Source: UBA6770 sp965660875
GTDB lineage: Bacteria > Bacteroidota > Bacteroidia > Flavobacteriales_G > Salibacteraceae
Length of the DNA stretch: 64,000 nt
Assembly (NCBI GenBank): GCA_965660875.1
Contig: CBFIBQ010000016.1
Coordinates: forward strand, 9,433 to 73,432
Direction: 5' to 3'
Part shown: positions 18,843 through 27,361 of the stretch, in pieces
How positions within the stretch are numbered: the first letter of the stretch is position 1
Layout: each line of letters starts with the position of its first letter
Translations under genes and position numbers: made by a program
The notes under the pieces: model-generated
The model's database searches: none
Told to the model about the DNA's origin: nothing
The model's input: the letters and a program-made list of their open reading frames with translations, nothing else

Positions 18843-20131
18843 TGGATAGGTACAAATTGGCTGTTTTATGCATTTACCTGTTCCCCCAATTGGTATGTGC
18901 TCAAAACTTCATAAGAGGAAAGGTTTCAGACAGTCTTTCAAAAGAAGCTGTGCCCTATGTAAACGTTTGGATAAAAGGCAGCGACAAAGGTTCGTTAACA
19001 AACGATTTGGGTAAGTTTTCTATCGATGTTAGCGGCTACCTCATGGATTCCATTGAATTTAGTTTATTGGGCTATCAATCAAAAGCATTCGCCATATCTA
19101 GTTTGCTGAATGCAGAAAGTATAGAAGTCCATATGAATAGAAAGGCTGTTGAGTTAAAAACGGCAATAATTACTCCAATAGGACCAGAGGAGTACATCAA
19201 ACGATTTGTAAATAGTATTAAATCAAACTATAATGTTGAAGGAAAAAATGAACGCTACTATTATCGAGAAATCATACGAGAAAATAAAAATTACAACCGT
19301 TTTACCGAAGCAGTTCTCGATGTGTATCAACCGCCCCTAAATGCAAAAAAACAGGATACTTCAACAATAAAAATAAAAGGAGGTCATGTGCTAGATAACC
19401 GTGAGTACATTACTTTCATGAGAGATTACGTTGAAAAACAAGTAAAAAAGGAAAATAAAAAACTCGTAAAAAAAGGAGAAGAGCCCGTTGACTTTACCGA
19501 TGCCTCTGAGTACATATCCTTCGCAAATCCATATATAATTGTCGACTCGGTTTTTCTCAGCAACCTCCCTTCTTTTTTAGATTCCAATTTTTTTTCCAAG
19601 TACGTATATCAATTTGAATACGGCTATGAATACCAAGGTAAGTCTATGATTTGCATAAGCTTTGATCAAACGAAAAAAATAAGCGGCAACTATTTTTCGG
19701 GCAAAATATACATGGATGAAAATACCTATGCCATTCAGGGAATTGATTACGGTTGGAATAAAAAAGGAAAACGTAAATTATTACCTGCTCTTGTAAAAAC
19801 AGCAATGTACCTTTTTAGAATGGATTTAACTGAGCCCGATCTACAAGTAAAAATACGGTTTAGACCGCTCAATGATAAATGGCGGTTGAACCACTATAAA
19901 GTGACAATTAGTGGCACTTTAACGAAAAAATACTTTTTTGAAGAAAATGAAAAAAGCCATTTCAATATTGGACAAGACTTTGTTTTTATTGAACCTTTAG
20001 AAACATTGAATGGGTCCCTAAAAACATTGGATAGAAAGCAATCGATGCACAAACAGATCAAAAGCAGCTCTGAAAATGTAAACTGGAATACCTACAGAAA
20101 ACTAGAACCCGAAAACTTAGAGAGCTATTAA
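18842..20131 (+). CDS. Exported carboxypeptidase-regulatory-like domain protein
   Basis: A 429-aa exported protein. A signal peptide (KLAVLCIYLFPQLVCAQ) is followed at once by a carboxypeptidase D regulatory-like / CNA-B beta-sandwich (IRGKVSDSLSKEAVPYVNVW... LTNDLGKFSID, residues about 20-95). The C-terminal 330 residues are rich in Lys, Tyr and Phe with beta character (SGKIYMDENTYAIQGIDYG), like the middle part of Bacteroidota DUF5686-type proteins, but it is much shorter than full outer-membrane versions and has no clear barrel end. I use the ATG at 18842; a TTG two codons earlier is possible. The start overlaps the pabA stop, suggesting co-transcription. Function unknown. Confidence 0.65.
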   Translation: MDRYKLAVLCIYLFPQLVCAQNFIRGKVSDSLSKEAVPYVNVWIKGSDKGSLTNDLGKFSIDVSGYLMDSIEFSLLGYQSKAFAISSLLNAESIEVHMNRKAVELKTAIITPIGPEEYIKRFVNSIKSNYNVEGKNERYYYREIIRENKNYNRFTEAVLDVYQPPLNAKKQDTSTIKIKGGHVLDNREYITFMRDYVEKQVKKENKKLVKKGEEPVDFTDASEYISFANPYIIVDSVFLSNLPSFLDSNFFSKYVYQFEYGYEYQGKSMICISFDQTKKISGNYFSGKIYMDENTYAIQGIDYGWNKKGKRKLLPALVKTAMYLFRMDLTEPDLQVKIRFRPLNDKWRLNHYKVTISGTLTKKYFFEENEKSHFNIGQDFVFIEPLETLNGSLKTLDRKQSMHKQIKSSSENVNWNTYRKLEPENLESY

Positions 20132-20901
20132 GCAAACTTTAAATGCTTAACGGTATGCCCGTTTTCTTTCAATTGGTTTAAGGATTCAATTCCGATTTTT
20201 ATGTGCAGTTTGCCAAAGTTTTTACTCACTTTTTCATCTGTCCTTTGTGTTTTTACTCCTTCAGGAACCATGGGTTGATCAGAAACCAATAAGAGTGCTC
20301 CGCTTGGTATTTCATTATTAAAACCAACAATAAATACGGTAGCAGTTTCCATATCTATGCCCATACAACGGGTTGTTTTTAAATAGGATTTAAACTCACT
20401 ATCAAATTCCCAAACCCGTCGATTGGTGGTAAATATGGTGCCTGTATAATAGTCTTGTTCGTTATCCCTAATAGTTGTCGATACAGCTTTTTGAAGACTA
20501 AATGCAGGCAAAGCAGGTACTTCTGGTGGCAAATAATCGTTGGATGTGCCTTCTCCTCTTATAGCTGCAATTGGGAGTATAAAATCACCCAATCTGTTTT
20601 TCTTTTTTAATCCGCCACACTTACCTAAAAACAATACTGCTTTTGGTTGTATACTACTCAATAAATCCATAATAGTAGCCGCATTCGCGCTTCCCATTCC
20701 AAAATTTATCATGGTAATATCACCGCTAGTTGCTATGGGCATCGCAGCTGATTTATCAATTATTTCTGAACCGGTTAAGGCACAAAAATTACTCAAGTAT
20801 TTTTTAAAATTCGTAAGCAAAATATAGGATCCAAATTGCCCCAATTCTGCGCCAGTATATCTCGGTAGCCAGTTCTCTGTGATTTCTTGTTTTGTTTTCA
20901 T
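20128..20901 (-). CDS. amn: AMP nucleosidase (short form)
   Basis: A 257-aa nucleoside-phosphorylase-fold enzyme. Motifs include ITMINFGMGSANAATIMDLL (phosphate/ribose-binding loop), AVLFLGKCGGL, MGIDMETATVF (the Met-Glu pair that holds the ribose hydroxyls) and LLLVSDQPMVPEGVKT. These match the catalytic half of AMP nucleosidase, which splits AMP to adenine and ribose 5-phosphate. The long N-terminal regulatory domain of the E. coli enzyme is absent, as in Bacteroidota homologues. It lies 49 nt downstream of the T9SS cargo gene and may share its transcript. It converges on the previous gene with nested stops TTAA at 20128-20131. Confidence 0.85.
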   Translation of the reverse strand: MKTKQEITENWLPRYTGAELGQFGSYILLTNFKKYLSNFCALTGSEIIDKSAAMPIATSGDITMINFGMGSANAATIMDLLSSIQPKAVLFLGKCGGLKKKNRLGDFILPIAAIRGEGTSNDYLPPEVPALPAFSLQKAVSTTIRDNEQDYYTGTIFTTNRRVWEFDSEFKSYLKTTRCMGIDMETATVFIVGFNNEIPSGALLLVSDQPMVPEGVKTQRTDEKVSKNFGKLHIKIGIESLNQLKENGHTVKHLKFA

Positions 20902-20950
20902 AGTATGAGTGAACGCATCAATTACCAGAATGTTTCAAACTTTACAAGCA

Positions 20951-21868
20951 TCATAACTTAATAAGCGCCTTTTTTAATGGCTCCTCTTCTCCTGCAATAT
21001 GAATAACAATATAAAAGTGACCAGGTTGAAGTTCTGAGAGTTTATACAATTGTTTTTGTTCGTTAAACTCTTTAACAATTTGGCCATACACATCGTAAAT
21101 TTCTATGCTCGATATTTCTTTTGTAGCATGGATTGAAATCTCATTTGTGAAAGGATTTGGAAATATTGAAAGTTCCTGTTTTTCAAGTGCTGCAAGAGAT
21201 GTTGTTCCTTGTGTAAGTCTCGTATTGGTATCGCAAATATTAAACTGTTTAGAGAAATCACTTCTATAAACCTCCTCTTCGTTTTCAAATGAAAAGCACG
21301 TCAATTCTCCAAACCCAAATCGGTCTGGTCCGGCACTGGGTGTATTAATGTACGATAAGCTTCCCACTCCTTCCAACCACGTAGTATGAACAAAGTAGTT
21401 TGAGCTATCCGCTATTCTTTGCAATTGAAGTCTTTTTCTTGGTCCTTTTTCAGTCATTAATGTGTCTACAACTTGAACAATATAAGGGCCTAAAGAATCC
21501 TCTGGTATTGGTGAGTTTGGATTAAATATGTTTATGGTATCGTTCTGATTTAATGAGTAATCATACATCAACACATCTGTATTTTTTCGTTGTCCGTATA
21601 AGTATCTAAAGTACACTTTACCTTGCAGCGTGTCTTCCCTTACAACTACCGCCTTATTAAAATGAAAATCTATTAAAAAGCGATATTTTTTTCCATCAAT
21701 TGTTGTGTCTTCAGCACTAGAATAAAAATCGGTATTACAAGTTTTTGGTGAACAAAACGTTACTTTCCAGGTGCCTTTTTTGGCTAACATGGAAGCGTAA
21801 CTCTGTGCTTGAATTGTAGTACTTGCAATCAGCATAATTGCAATAAATAGTTGTTTTAAAAAATTCAT
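20951..21868 (-). CDS. T9SS-secreted protein with type A sorting domain
   Basis: A 305-aa protein. An N-terminal signal peptide (LKQLFIAIMLIASTTIQAQ) leads into a beta-rich region of about 200 residues with two cysteine pairs (FCSPKTCNTD, FNICDTN), which I cannot assign. A C-terminal Por sorting domain follows (LSIFPNPFTNEISIHATKEI... LQPGHFYIVIHI), so it is type IX cargo. The repeated pattern 'YRFLIDFHFNKAVVVREDTLQGKVYFRYL' resembles short secreted proteins common in Flavobacteriales, of unknown role. Its start is 1 nt after the stop of the 919-aa membrane protein, implying one operon and possibly a functional link. Confidence 0.8.
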   Translation of the reverse strand: MNFLKQLFIAIMLIASTTIQAQSYASMLAKKGTWKVTFCSPKTCNTDFYSSAEDTTIDGKKYRFLIDFHFNKAVVVREDTLQGKVYFRYLYGQRKNTDVLMYDYSLNQNDTINIFNPNSPIPEDSLGPYIVQVVDTLMTEKGPRKRLQLQRIADSSNYFVHTTWLEGVGSLSYINTPSAGPDRFGFGELTCFSFENEEEVYRSDFSKQFNICDTNTRLTQGTTSLAALEKQELSIFPNPFTNEISIHATKEISSIEIYDVYGQIVKEFNEQKQLYKLSELQPGHFYIVIHIAGEEEPLKKALIKL

Positions 21869-21869
21869 A

Positions 21870-24629
21870 TCAATAAGTATTTAAAAATTGTTTTGCCGTT
21901 TGATCATTAGGATTTAAGCTAAGTGCTTTTTCAAAACTAATTCTTGCACTATCTTTCTTTTCTAAATAATACAAACTTACCCCGGTTAAAGCGTGTGCTG
22001 CAGAATAACTGGGCATTTTTTGCGTCGCAATTTCAAAGTAATTCAGCGCATCACTATATCGTTTTGTGTCCAAATTAAATACGCCAATCTGTTTGGCAGC
22101 TACAGCAATATCGTTGTCATTTGCCGGATGATTTATTTTAATGATTTCTTTAAAGTTTGTGTACGCATTTTTCTTATTTCCATCTAATAGTGCGTGGTTT
22201 GCTTTAAACGAATAATTCCTTGATTTCCAAAAATCATTGTTTAACTCAAAGGTAACAAACTCCGCGTTATTGGTAATAGTATTGGTTGTTGATTTAATCT
22301 GATTTTTATTCGCATTAAACTGAGTATGCAGGTATTTAAAGTTTTTATAACCACTGCTTCTATCTTCGGCTTTATCTCTTTTCCACTCGCGAATGAAATC
22401 GTATTCCATTCGTGGATTATTAAAGCTGTTTATTGAACCCATTGTTGTATTTGGTCCTATGTATGCAGTCAACATTTCTTTCTCCGAATAAATTTCACTT
22501 TGGTACATGTCAGAGGTAATTGCTTCAGTATCTAGGGCATCTAATATCTTATTGGCTTCCATAGGCATTGGTTTCTTAGAGGATAGAATAAACAAGTTTT
22601 TCCTCAACAAAAACAACTCACTGTGTTCAAATACCGAAGCTGTTGTAGCCAATGCAGTTTTTAAGTGTTCATTCGGTATTTGAGTAGATAACCACTGAAC
22701 AAAAATTCCCGAATCGGATAGGTGGTCATAGCACTCTTCATAATAGTCTTGGGATAACATTGTGGTATTCGATTTATTCAAAACACCAAATTTACCATCT
22801 GAAGAAATCAAATCGTACTTTTTATCGGTGTAGCTTAAGTAGGAATATATATCATCAACGTATATATCCACCTTATCCTGATTCAATACATCTCCATTTA
22901 CTTGATTAAAAAATTGCGCCGCTTGCAAAACAGAAGGTACAATTTCTACTACATCAATATTTTTTATTTCTGAATGCTTGAGTATTGAACCAATTGTTGA
23001 TCCGCTAGCCAGCCCAACCACAAGTACTTTATCTATTACGGCGTTTGTAAAGAATGGTAAATGACCAATAATACTTTCTTTTTGCTTAAAATTTTCCGAC
23101 GCTATGGTAACGCCATCAATACTCATGGATTTGTACCTACCTTCTTTGTTGTAGACTTTTACCGTTGCCATAATTCCCTCTTTATAGAATAACGGTTTAT
23201 CTTCTTTTCTATCTTCTCCAATAGATTCTAACGATGCCAAGAAATCTCCAGACTGCAGAGAAAATGCAGCTATAGAAAATGAAATTACCAGAATAGATGC
23301 TATGCCCAATTTCATTTTGTTTTGAGCATTAATCACAAAATAAATGGCCAACAAAAAGTTGATGCCGCTTAATGTAAACAGTGTTGATTTAATACCACCT
23401 AAAAGTGGAATGAGCACAAATACCGGTAGTAATGCACCCAAAATACACCCTAGTGTGTTTATTACATACACTTTACTAATTGCCGCACCCGGAACTATCT
23501 TTTTGGACCGGAAGTACAGTTCTGAAATTAAAGGAAATGACATGCCCATTAACACAGCTGGAACCAAGAAAACAATAATGGCAAAAACTAGATTTAAACC
23601 TACATTTTCGTACCAATTAGACTCCAACCCATTGGAAATAATAAATAATTCTGCAAAACTTTCTGAGTAAGCATATTCATAAAACAAGTAAATAACCCCA
23701 ATACTGAGTAGCGCTAAAAAGAACTGAACAAGCCCGGTTAGCAATTGAATACTGGCAACTTTTTTAAGTATTGACACAATTAAACTTCCCACTGCAATAC
23801 CAAACAAGAAAATACCGAGAACAATAGAAAAAGTATACGTACTGCTGTTCAATAAATAACTCAAACATCGTATCCATAAAACTTCATAAGCAATACTTAA
23901 AAACCCGGTAAGAAAAGCAGCTGTTAAATAATAGCCTTTCGTGTTATGCGGTATTTTATACTTTTCATCTAGCTGTTCTTTTGGGCTTATATCTTCTGTT
24001 TTATCATTAGTACTGAGACCAAAAGCTACAATACCGATGATAATATTAAGACCTACTGCCAATAAAATGGATTGATTTACGCCAAAATATTTTATCAGAA
24101 AAAAGCCCGTTATTAAAGAAGCAATTGCTCCACCCAGTGCATTAATGGAATAAAACTGAGCCGTTATTTTTCTGAATTTCCTTTCTTTTTTTGAAAAATA
24201 ACCCACCAATAAGGGCAGCGTGGCCCCCATTGCAGCGGTTGGAACAATCAATAAAATTACCGTTAATATTATGTTACATACCAACCGAATTGTATTGAAA
24301 TCAATGGTAGGTTCACCGAATAATGCAAATGCTGCTTTTGAATTTGGTAGTACATATAACAGTAATAAGCCAGATATGCCTATTACTAATTCCAATAGTG
24401 CGTAAGCCTTTAATTCATTCTTAATTTTTTTCTGCTGAATTTGATTTCCAACCCACCAAGAGCCAATCAATAATCCAAACATAAATACTGCAACGATTAT
24501 ACTTACCGAAACAATGCTACTGCCCAACAGATATTTGAACTGTCGCATCCAAAGCACTTGATACATCAGTCCTGAGCATCCAGAAACAAGAAAAAGAAGT
24601 AATACGTATAGATTTCTTAATTGCATCAT
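21870..24629 (-). CDS. Polytopic membrane spermidine-synthase-like fusion with TPR tail
   Basis: A 919-aa fused protein. About residues 1-455 contain 12-14 membrane helices with MFS-like gating motifs (GCSGLMYQVLWMRQF, TAAMGATLPLL, FLSIAYEVLWIRCLSYLL). About 490-720 is a spermidine-synthase-like Rossmann domain (VVGLASGSTIGSILKHSEI, VDVVEIVPSVLQAA, DDIYSYL, DLISSDG). About 815-919 holds TPR-like helices. The fusion is the 'fused MFS/spermidine synthase' type, whose substrate is unknown; the putative catalytic Asp region reads SSDGKFG rather than the usual DxxDP. A near -7 box (TTACTTTG) lies 16 nt upstream. It is followed directly by the T9SS cargo gene. Confidence 0.75.
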   Translation of the reverse strand: MMQLRNLYVLLLFLVSGCSGLMYQVLWMRQFKYLLGSSIVSVSIIVAVFMFGLLIGSWWVGNQIQQKKIKNELKAYALLELVIGISGLLLLYVLPNSKAAFALFGEPTIDFNTIRLVCNIILTVILLIVPTAAMGATLPLLVGYFSKKERKFRKITAQFYSINALGGAIASLITGFFLIKYFGVNQSILLAVGLNIIIGIVAFGLSTNDKTEDISPKEQLDEKYKIPHNTKGYYLTAAFLTGFLSIAYEVLWIRCLSYLLNSSTYTFSIVLGIFLFGIAVGSLIVSILKKVASIQLLTGLVQFFLALLSIGVIYLFYEYAYSESFAELFIISNGLESNWYENVGLNLVFAIIVFLVPAVLMGMSFPLISELYFRSKKIVPGAAISKVYVINTLGCILGALLPVFVLIPLLGGIKSTLFTLSGINFLLAIYFVINAQNKMKLGIASILVISFSIAAFSLQSGDFLASLESIGEDRKEDKPLFYKEGIMATVKVYNKEGRYKSMSIDGVTIASENFKQKESIIGHLPFFTNAVIDKVLVVGLASGSTIGSILKHSEIKNIDVVEIVPSVLQAAQFFNQVNGDVLNQDKVDIYVDDIYSYLSYTDKKYDLISSDGKFGVLNKSNTTMLSQDYYEECYDHLSDSGIFVQWLSTQIPNEHLKTALATTASVFEHSELFLLRKNLFILSSKKPMPMEANKILDALDTEAITSDMYQSEIYSEKEMLTAYIGPNTTMGSINSFNNPRMEYDFIREWKRDKAEDRSSGYKNFKYLHTQFNANKNQIKSTTNTITNNAEFVTFELNNDFWKSRNYSFKANHALLDGNKKNAYTNFKEIIKINHPANDNDIAVAAKQIGVFNLDTKRYSDALNYFEIATQKMPSYSAAHALTGVSLYYLEKKDSARISFEKALSLNPNDQTAKQFLNTY

Positions 24630-24697
24630 TCACCTATCTGATGTGCAAAGTAAAACATCTAGTTGAGGTTTTTATTCGAATGTTGGATTAGAAAAAG

Positions 24698-24772
24698 TGG
24701 GTCATACTGGATTCGAACCAGTGACCTCTGCCCTGTCAAGGCAGCGCTCTAAACCAACTGAGCTAATGACCC
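24698..24772 (-). tRNA. tRNA-Val (anticodon GAC)
   Basis: The minus strand folds as a complete cloverleaf of 75 nt: acceptor GGGTCAT/ATGACCC, D stem GCTC/GAGC, anticodon stem CTGCC/GGCAG with loop TTGACAG (anticodon GAC), T stem ACTGG/CCAGT with loop TTCGAAT, and discriminator A. CCA is not encoded. It lies 41 nt downstream of the MORN-repeat gene stop and could share its transcript. Confidence 0.93.
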
Positions 24773-24813
24773 TTTTTATTATCGTTAATTGTTGACGCAG
24801 CGAAGATAAACCA

Positions 24814-26352
24814 TCAATCTAAACTGGGTTTTACTTTGGAACCATCAATCTTAAATTCCGTTCCATCTCTAAATTGAATTCTTATTAAAGCCGTTCCGTC
24901 AGGATTGTAACGCGTCCAGGTTCCGTTCTTCAATCCGTACTCGTATTTACCCATCAACATTTTACTTCCATTGTCGTAGTAGTAAATGTGCTTTCCCTCA
25001 GCAGATCCAGATTCATATTTTCCTTTAAATCTCAACGTTCCATCGTAATAGTAATGCCGCCATTCTCCCTCTCTTCTGCCGCTAATGTATTCTCCTACTT
25101 CTTTATGATCGTTTAATTTATACAACCAAGGTCCTTCTTGCAATCCTTCTACATACTCTCCTTCAGATATTACAGTATTGGAATCGGAATATTCAACAAA
25201 TGGTCCATTTTCTACACCATAATAGTACACTTCATCGCGCCAAATATTTCCATTTTTATAATACCAAGTCCATCGTCCATCGTATAATTCTCCTTTGGTA
25301 TAAGACCCCTTTTGTTCAATTTTTCCATCTCTGTAGTAAAAAATCCACTCTCCAAAACGCTGACCTTTCACATAATCGCCTTCTGCCCGCAGAGTGCCAT
25401 CCTCGTAATACTCTTTCCAATGACCAGTTTTTATTCCATCTTTATCGGCCATTCCGATACCTAACAGTTTGCCATTTTTATACACGCTTGCACTGATTAC
25501 AGCACCTGTTGAATCGTATTGTCTGCAAATACCCTCTTTATTTCCTTGACTGTTGTAATTGCAAATACTCGCCACTTCACCGTTTTCATGAAAGGTTTTT
25601 CTTATGTCCAGAAAATCTATTTCCGTAGCGTTTTTGTCAATTGTTCCTTGATCAAATTTTTCGGTGCTGATTAGTAGCCCTTTTTCATCAAAAGTTTTCC
25701 AATAGCCGTCTTTTTTATTACCTACATAATTACCTTCACTCTTTATGGTTTCATTGGGATAAAACTCCTTCCAAGGCCCTTGCTTTTTCCCATTTTCATC
25801 TCGCCTATTTATGTACTCTCTATTGTAGATTAAATCGTTTTTGTACTCAATCAATCCCACAATAGCCCCAGACTCATTATACAAAGTTGAAACACCTTCT
25901 TTTTTACCATTTTCATAGATGACTTTTTCTTCAACTCTACCATCCGGAAAATATTTTTTTACCATCCCGTGCAGCGTGTCGTTTTTAAAGGGTTCTTCTT
26001 TCAATAAAAAGCCTTCTGGCGAATAGGTTTTTTGTTTGCCGTTCTTTTTTCCCGCAATGAAAAAAATTTCTTTTTGAAGCACTTGGTTTTCATCGTAAAA
26101 TTTCCAGCTTCCATCGAGTTTAAAGTTCTTGCGCGAACCTTCACTTTTTAATGTTCCCGTCTCAAAATAATTTTTCCAATACCCTTCTGGCTTTCCATTT
26201 AATAGATACCCCTCACTTGATACATTGCCGTTTGCATGTTTAAACTGTGTATACACTCCATTCGGAATAGAGTCTATCTGTTGCCCCATCAAATCAACAA
26301 GACCAAAGTAGAGCAAACAAACGAAGAGGCTGAAAATGGTTTTGAACACCAT
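24814..26352 (-). CDS. Exported MORN_2/YwqK-type repeat protein
   Basis: A 512-aa protein with an N-terminal signal peptide (FKTIFSLFVCLLYFGLVDLMGQ). It is then almost wholly made of about 20 tandem 22-24-residue units of the form 'Y-x-x-G-x-x-x-G-x-W-x-x-Y-x-x-x-G-x-L' (for example GHWKEYYEDGTLRAEGDYV and GEWRHYYYDGTLRFKGKYE). These MORN_2 repeats, also found in proteins annotated as YwqK antitoxins, build elongated beta structures. Nothing here indicates a toxin-antitoxin pair: no toxin candidate lies alongside and the protein is exported. It ends in a basic stretch. No T9SS tail or lipobox is seen, so periplasmic or outer-surface location is open. It sits left of the AT-rich spacer. Confidence 0.75.
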   Translation of the reverse strand: MVFKTIFSLFVCLLYFGLVDLMGQQIDSIPNGVYTQFKHANGNVSSEGYLLNGKPEGYWKNYFETGTLKSEGSRKNFKLDGSWKFYDENQVLQKEIFFIAGKKNGKQKTYSPEGFLLKEEPFKNDTLHGMVKKYFPDGRVEEKVIYENGKKEGVSTLYNESGAIVGLIEYKNDLIYNREYINRRDENGKKQGPWKEFYPNETIKSEGNYVGNKKDGYWKTFDEKGLLISTEKFDQGTIDKNATEIDFLDIRKTFHENGEVASICNYNSQGNKEGICRQYDSTGAVISASVYKNGKLLGIGMADKDGIKTGHWKEYYEDGTLRAEGDYVKGQRFGEWIFYYRDGKIEQKGSYTKGELYDGRWTWYYKNGNIWRDEVYYYGVENGPFVEYSDSNTVISEGEYVEGLQEGPWLYKLNDHKEVGEYISGRREGEWRHYYYDGTLRFKGKYESGSAEGKHIYYYDNGSKMLMGKYEYGLKNGTWTRYNPDGTALIRIQFRDGTEFKIDGSKVKPSLD

Positions 26353-26904
26353 ATATAATTAATAAAAAAAGATTTTTAAAAGGTTTTACTACTATTATTA
26401 TGCTGTTGATAGTGTTTGTAATTCCTTTCCAAAATTATTGCTTTTTGAAGTTGTAAATAGTTAATAACACTGAATGAACAGCAGTGCTTATCTAAAGCAT
26501 TGACTTTTACTCTAAAGTGGCTGGTTTTTAACAAACCGATGAAGTATCCAATTAACCACTTTAGACTCATAACTATTTCTATTTTTCATTGTTTAATCTG
26601 AGCATTTTTGTGCTCGAAAAAAAATATGGAGCAACATAAAAAAACCTTGACTTTCTCAACTATTTCATCATCCAAAATTCTTTCGTAGCATCCTAATTTT
26701 TTCCGTCAGTATTTATCAACTCTAATGAACATACTTATCAGCTTAAAAAAGTATCAATTGTTCATAAGCACTAATATTTACTTATTAAGTATTGATTATC
26801 AATATTTTATTTAATAATAAAGAACTAATAACAGGGTATTATCCCAAATTTAAACAAGTTCAAAGCGTAATGAATACCACTATTTTTGTAAAAAATTAGA
26901 AGGT
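26353..26904. other. AT-rich 550-bp intergenic spacer
   Basis: No supported gene. A 64-codon leftward frame (26376-26570) has no family features and I do not call it. From about 26580 the DNA is very AT-rich, with short inverted AT runs (ATTGATTATCAAT near 26790) and loose DnaA-like octamers. The gene-strand bias changes across this spacer. A TATTTTTG box at 26881-26888 ends 16 nt before rpiB. It is a speculative origin candidate only. Confidence 0.3.
26881..26888 (+). promoter_or_regulatory. -7 box for rpiB
   Basis: TATTTTTG (TAnnTTTG) ends 16 nt upstream of the rpiB ATG, the same spacing seen at several other genes here. No clear -33 TTG. Confidence 0.4.
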
Positions 26905-27333
26905 ATGAAAGTAGCAATAGGAGGTGATCACGCCGGGTTTGATTTGAAAGAAGTTTTAAAGAAACATCTAACAGAAAGAGGGTACGAAATAGTTGATAAA
27001 GGACCTATGAGTGATGAAAGGTGTGATTACGCAGATTTTGCTCATTTAGTAGCCCATTCAGTAGAAAATAATGAAGTTGATTTTGGTGTTTTAATGTGTG
27101 GAAGCGGAAATGGAATTAACATGGCGGCAAACAAACATCAAGGTGTTCGTTCTGCATTATGCTGGACTCCAGAAATTGCGGCATTAGCAAAACAGCACAA
27201 CAAAGCAAATATTTGCACGCTTCCAGCACGTTTTGTTTCAGAAGAAATGGCGAAATCAATACTCGACGCTTATTTAGATGCAGAGTTCGAAGCAGGAAGG
27301 CACCAAGCTAGAATTGATAAAATTCCCGTATAG
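26905..27333 (+). CDS. rpiB: Ribose 5-phosphate isomerase B
   Basis: A 142-aa RpiB/LacAB-family isomerase interconverting ribulose 5-phosphate and ribose 5-phosphate in the pentose phosphate pathway. The N-terminus IGGDHAGFDLKE and the block VLMCGSGNGINMAANKHQGVRSALC are diagnostic: Asp8/His9 bind phosphate and substrate, and Cys65 in CGSGNG is the catalytic base position. It is cytosolic and full length. It is the first rightward gene after the AT-rich spacer. The EEP-family gene follows after 28 nt, probably in the same transcript. Confidence 0.95.
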   Translation: MKVAIGGDHAGFDLKEVLKKHLTERGYEIVDKGPMSDERCDYADFAHLVAHSVENNEVDFGVLMCGSGNGINMAANKHQGVRSALCWTPEIAALAKQHNKANICTLPARFVSEEMAKSILDAYLDAEFEAGRHQARIDKIPV

Positions 27334-27361
27334 TTACTAGTAACCAGTTATCAGTAATTAG

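Noticed and set aside
24814..26352. Long tandem repeats as a candidate DNA repeat array or CRISPR
   Set aside because: The repetition is at protein level (22-24 residue MORN units), with variable DNA; there are no identical direct repeats with spacers.
24814..26352. Toxin-antitoxin system implied by YwqK-like repeats
   Set aside because: The protein is exported and no toxin-sized partner lies next to it.
26376..26570. 64-codon leftward frame in the AT-rich spacer
   Set aside because: No recognisable features and a frame in such AT-rich DNA is expected by chance.
26577..26904. DnaA-box cluster
   Set aside because: Octamers such as TTATCAAC and TTATGAACA differ from TTATNCACA; a defined cluster is not visible by eye.
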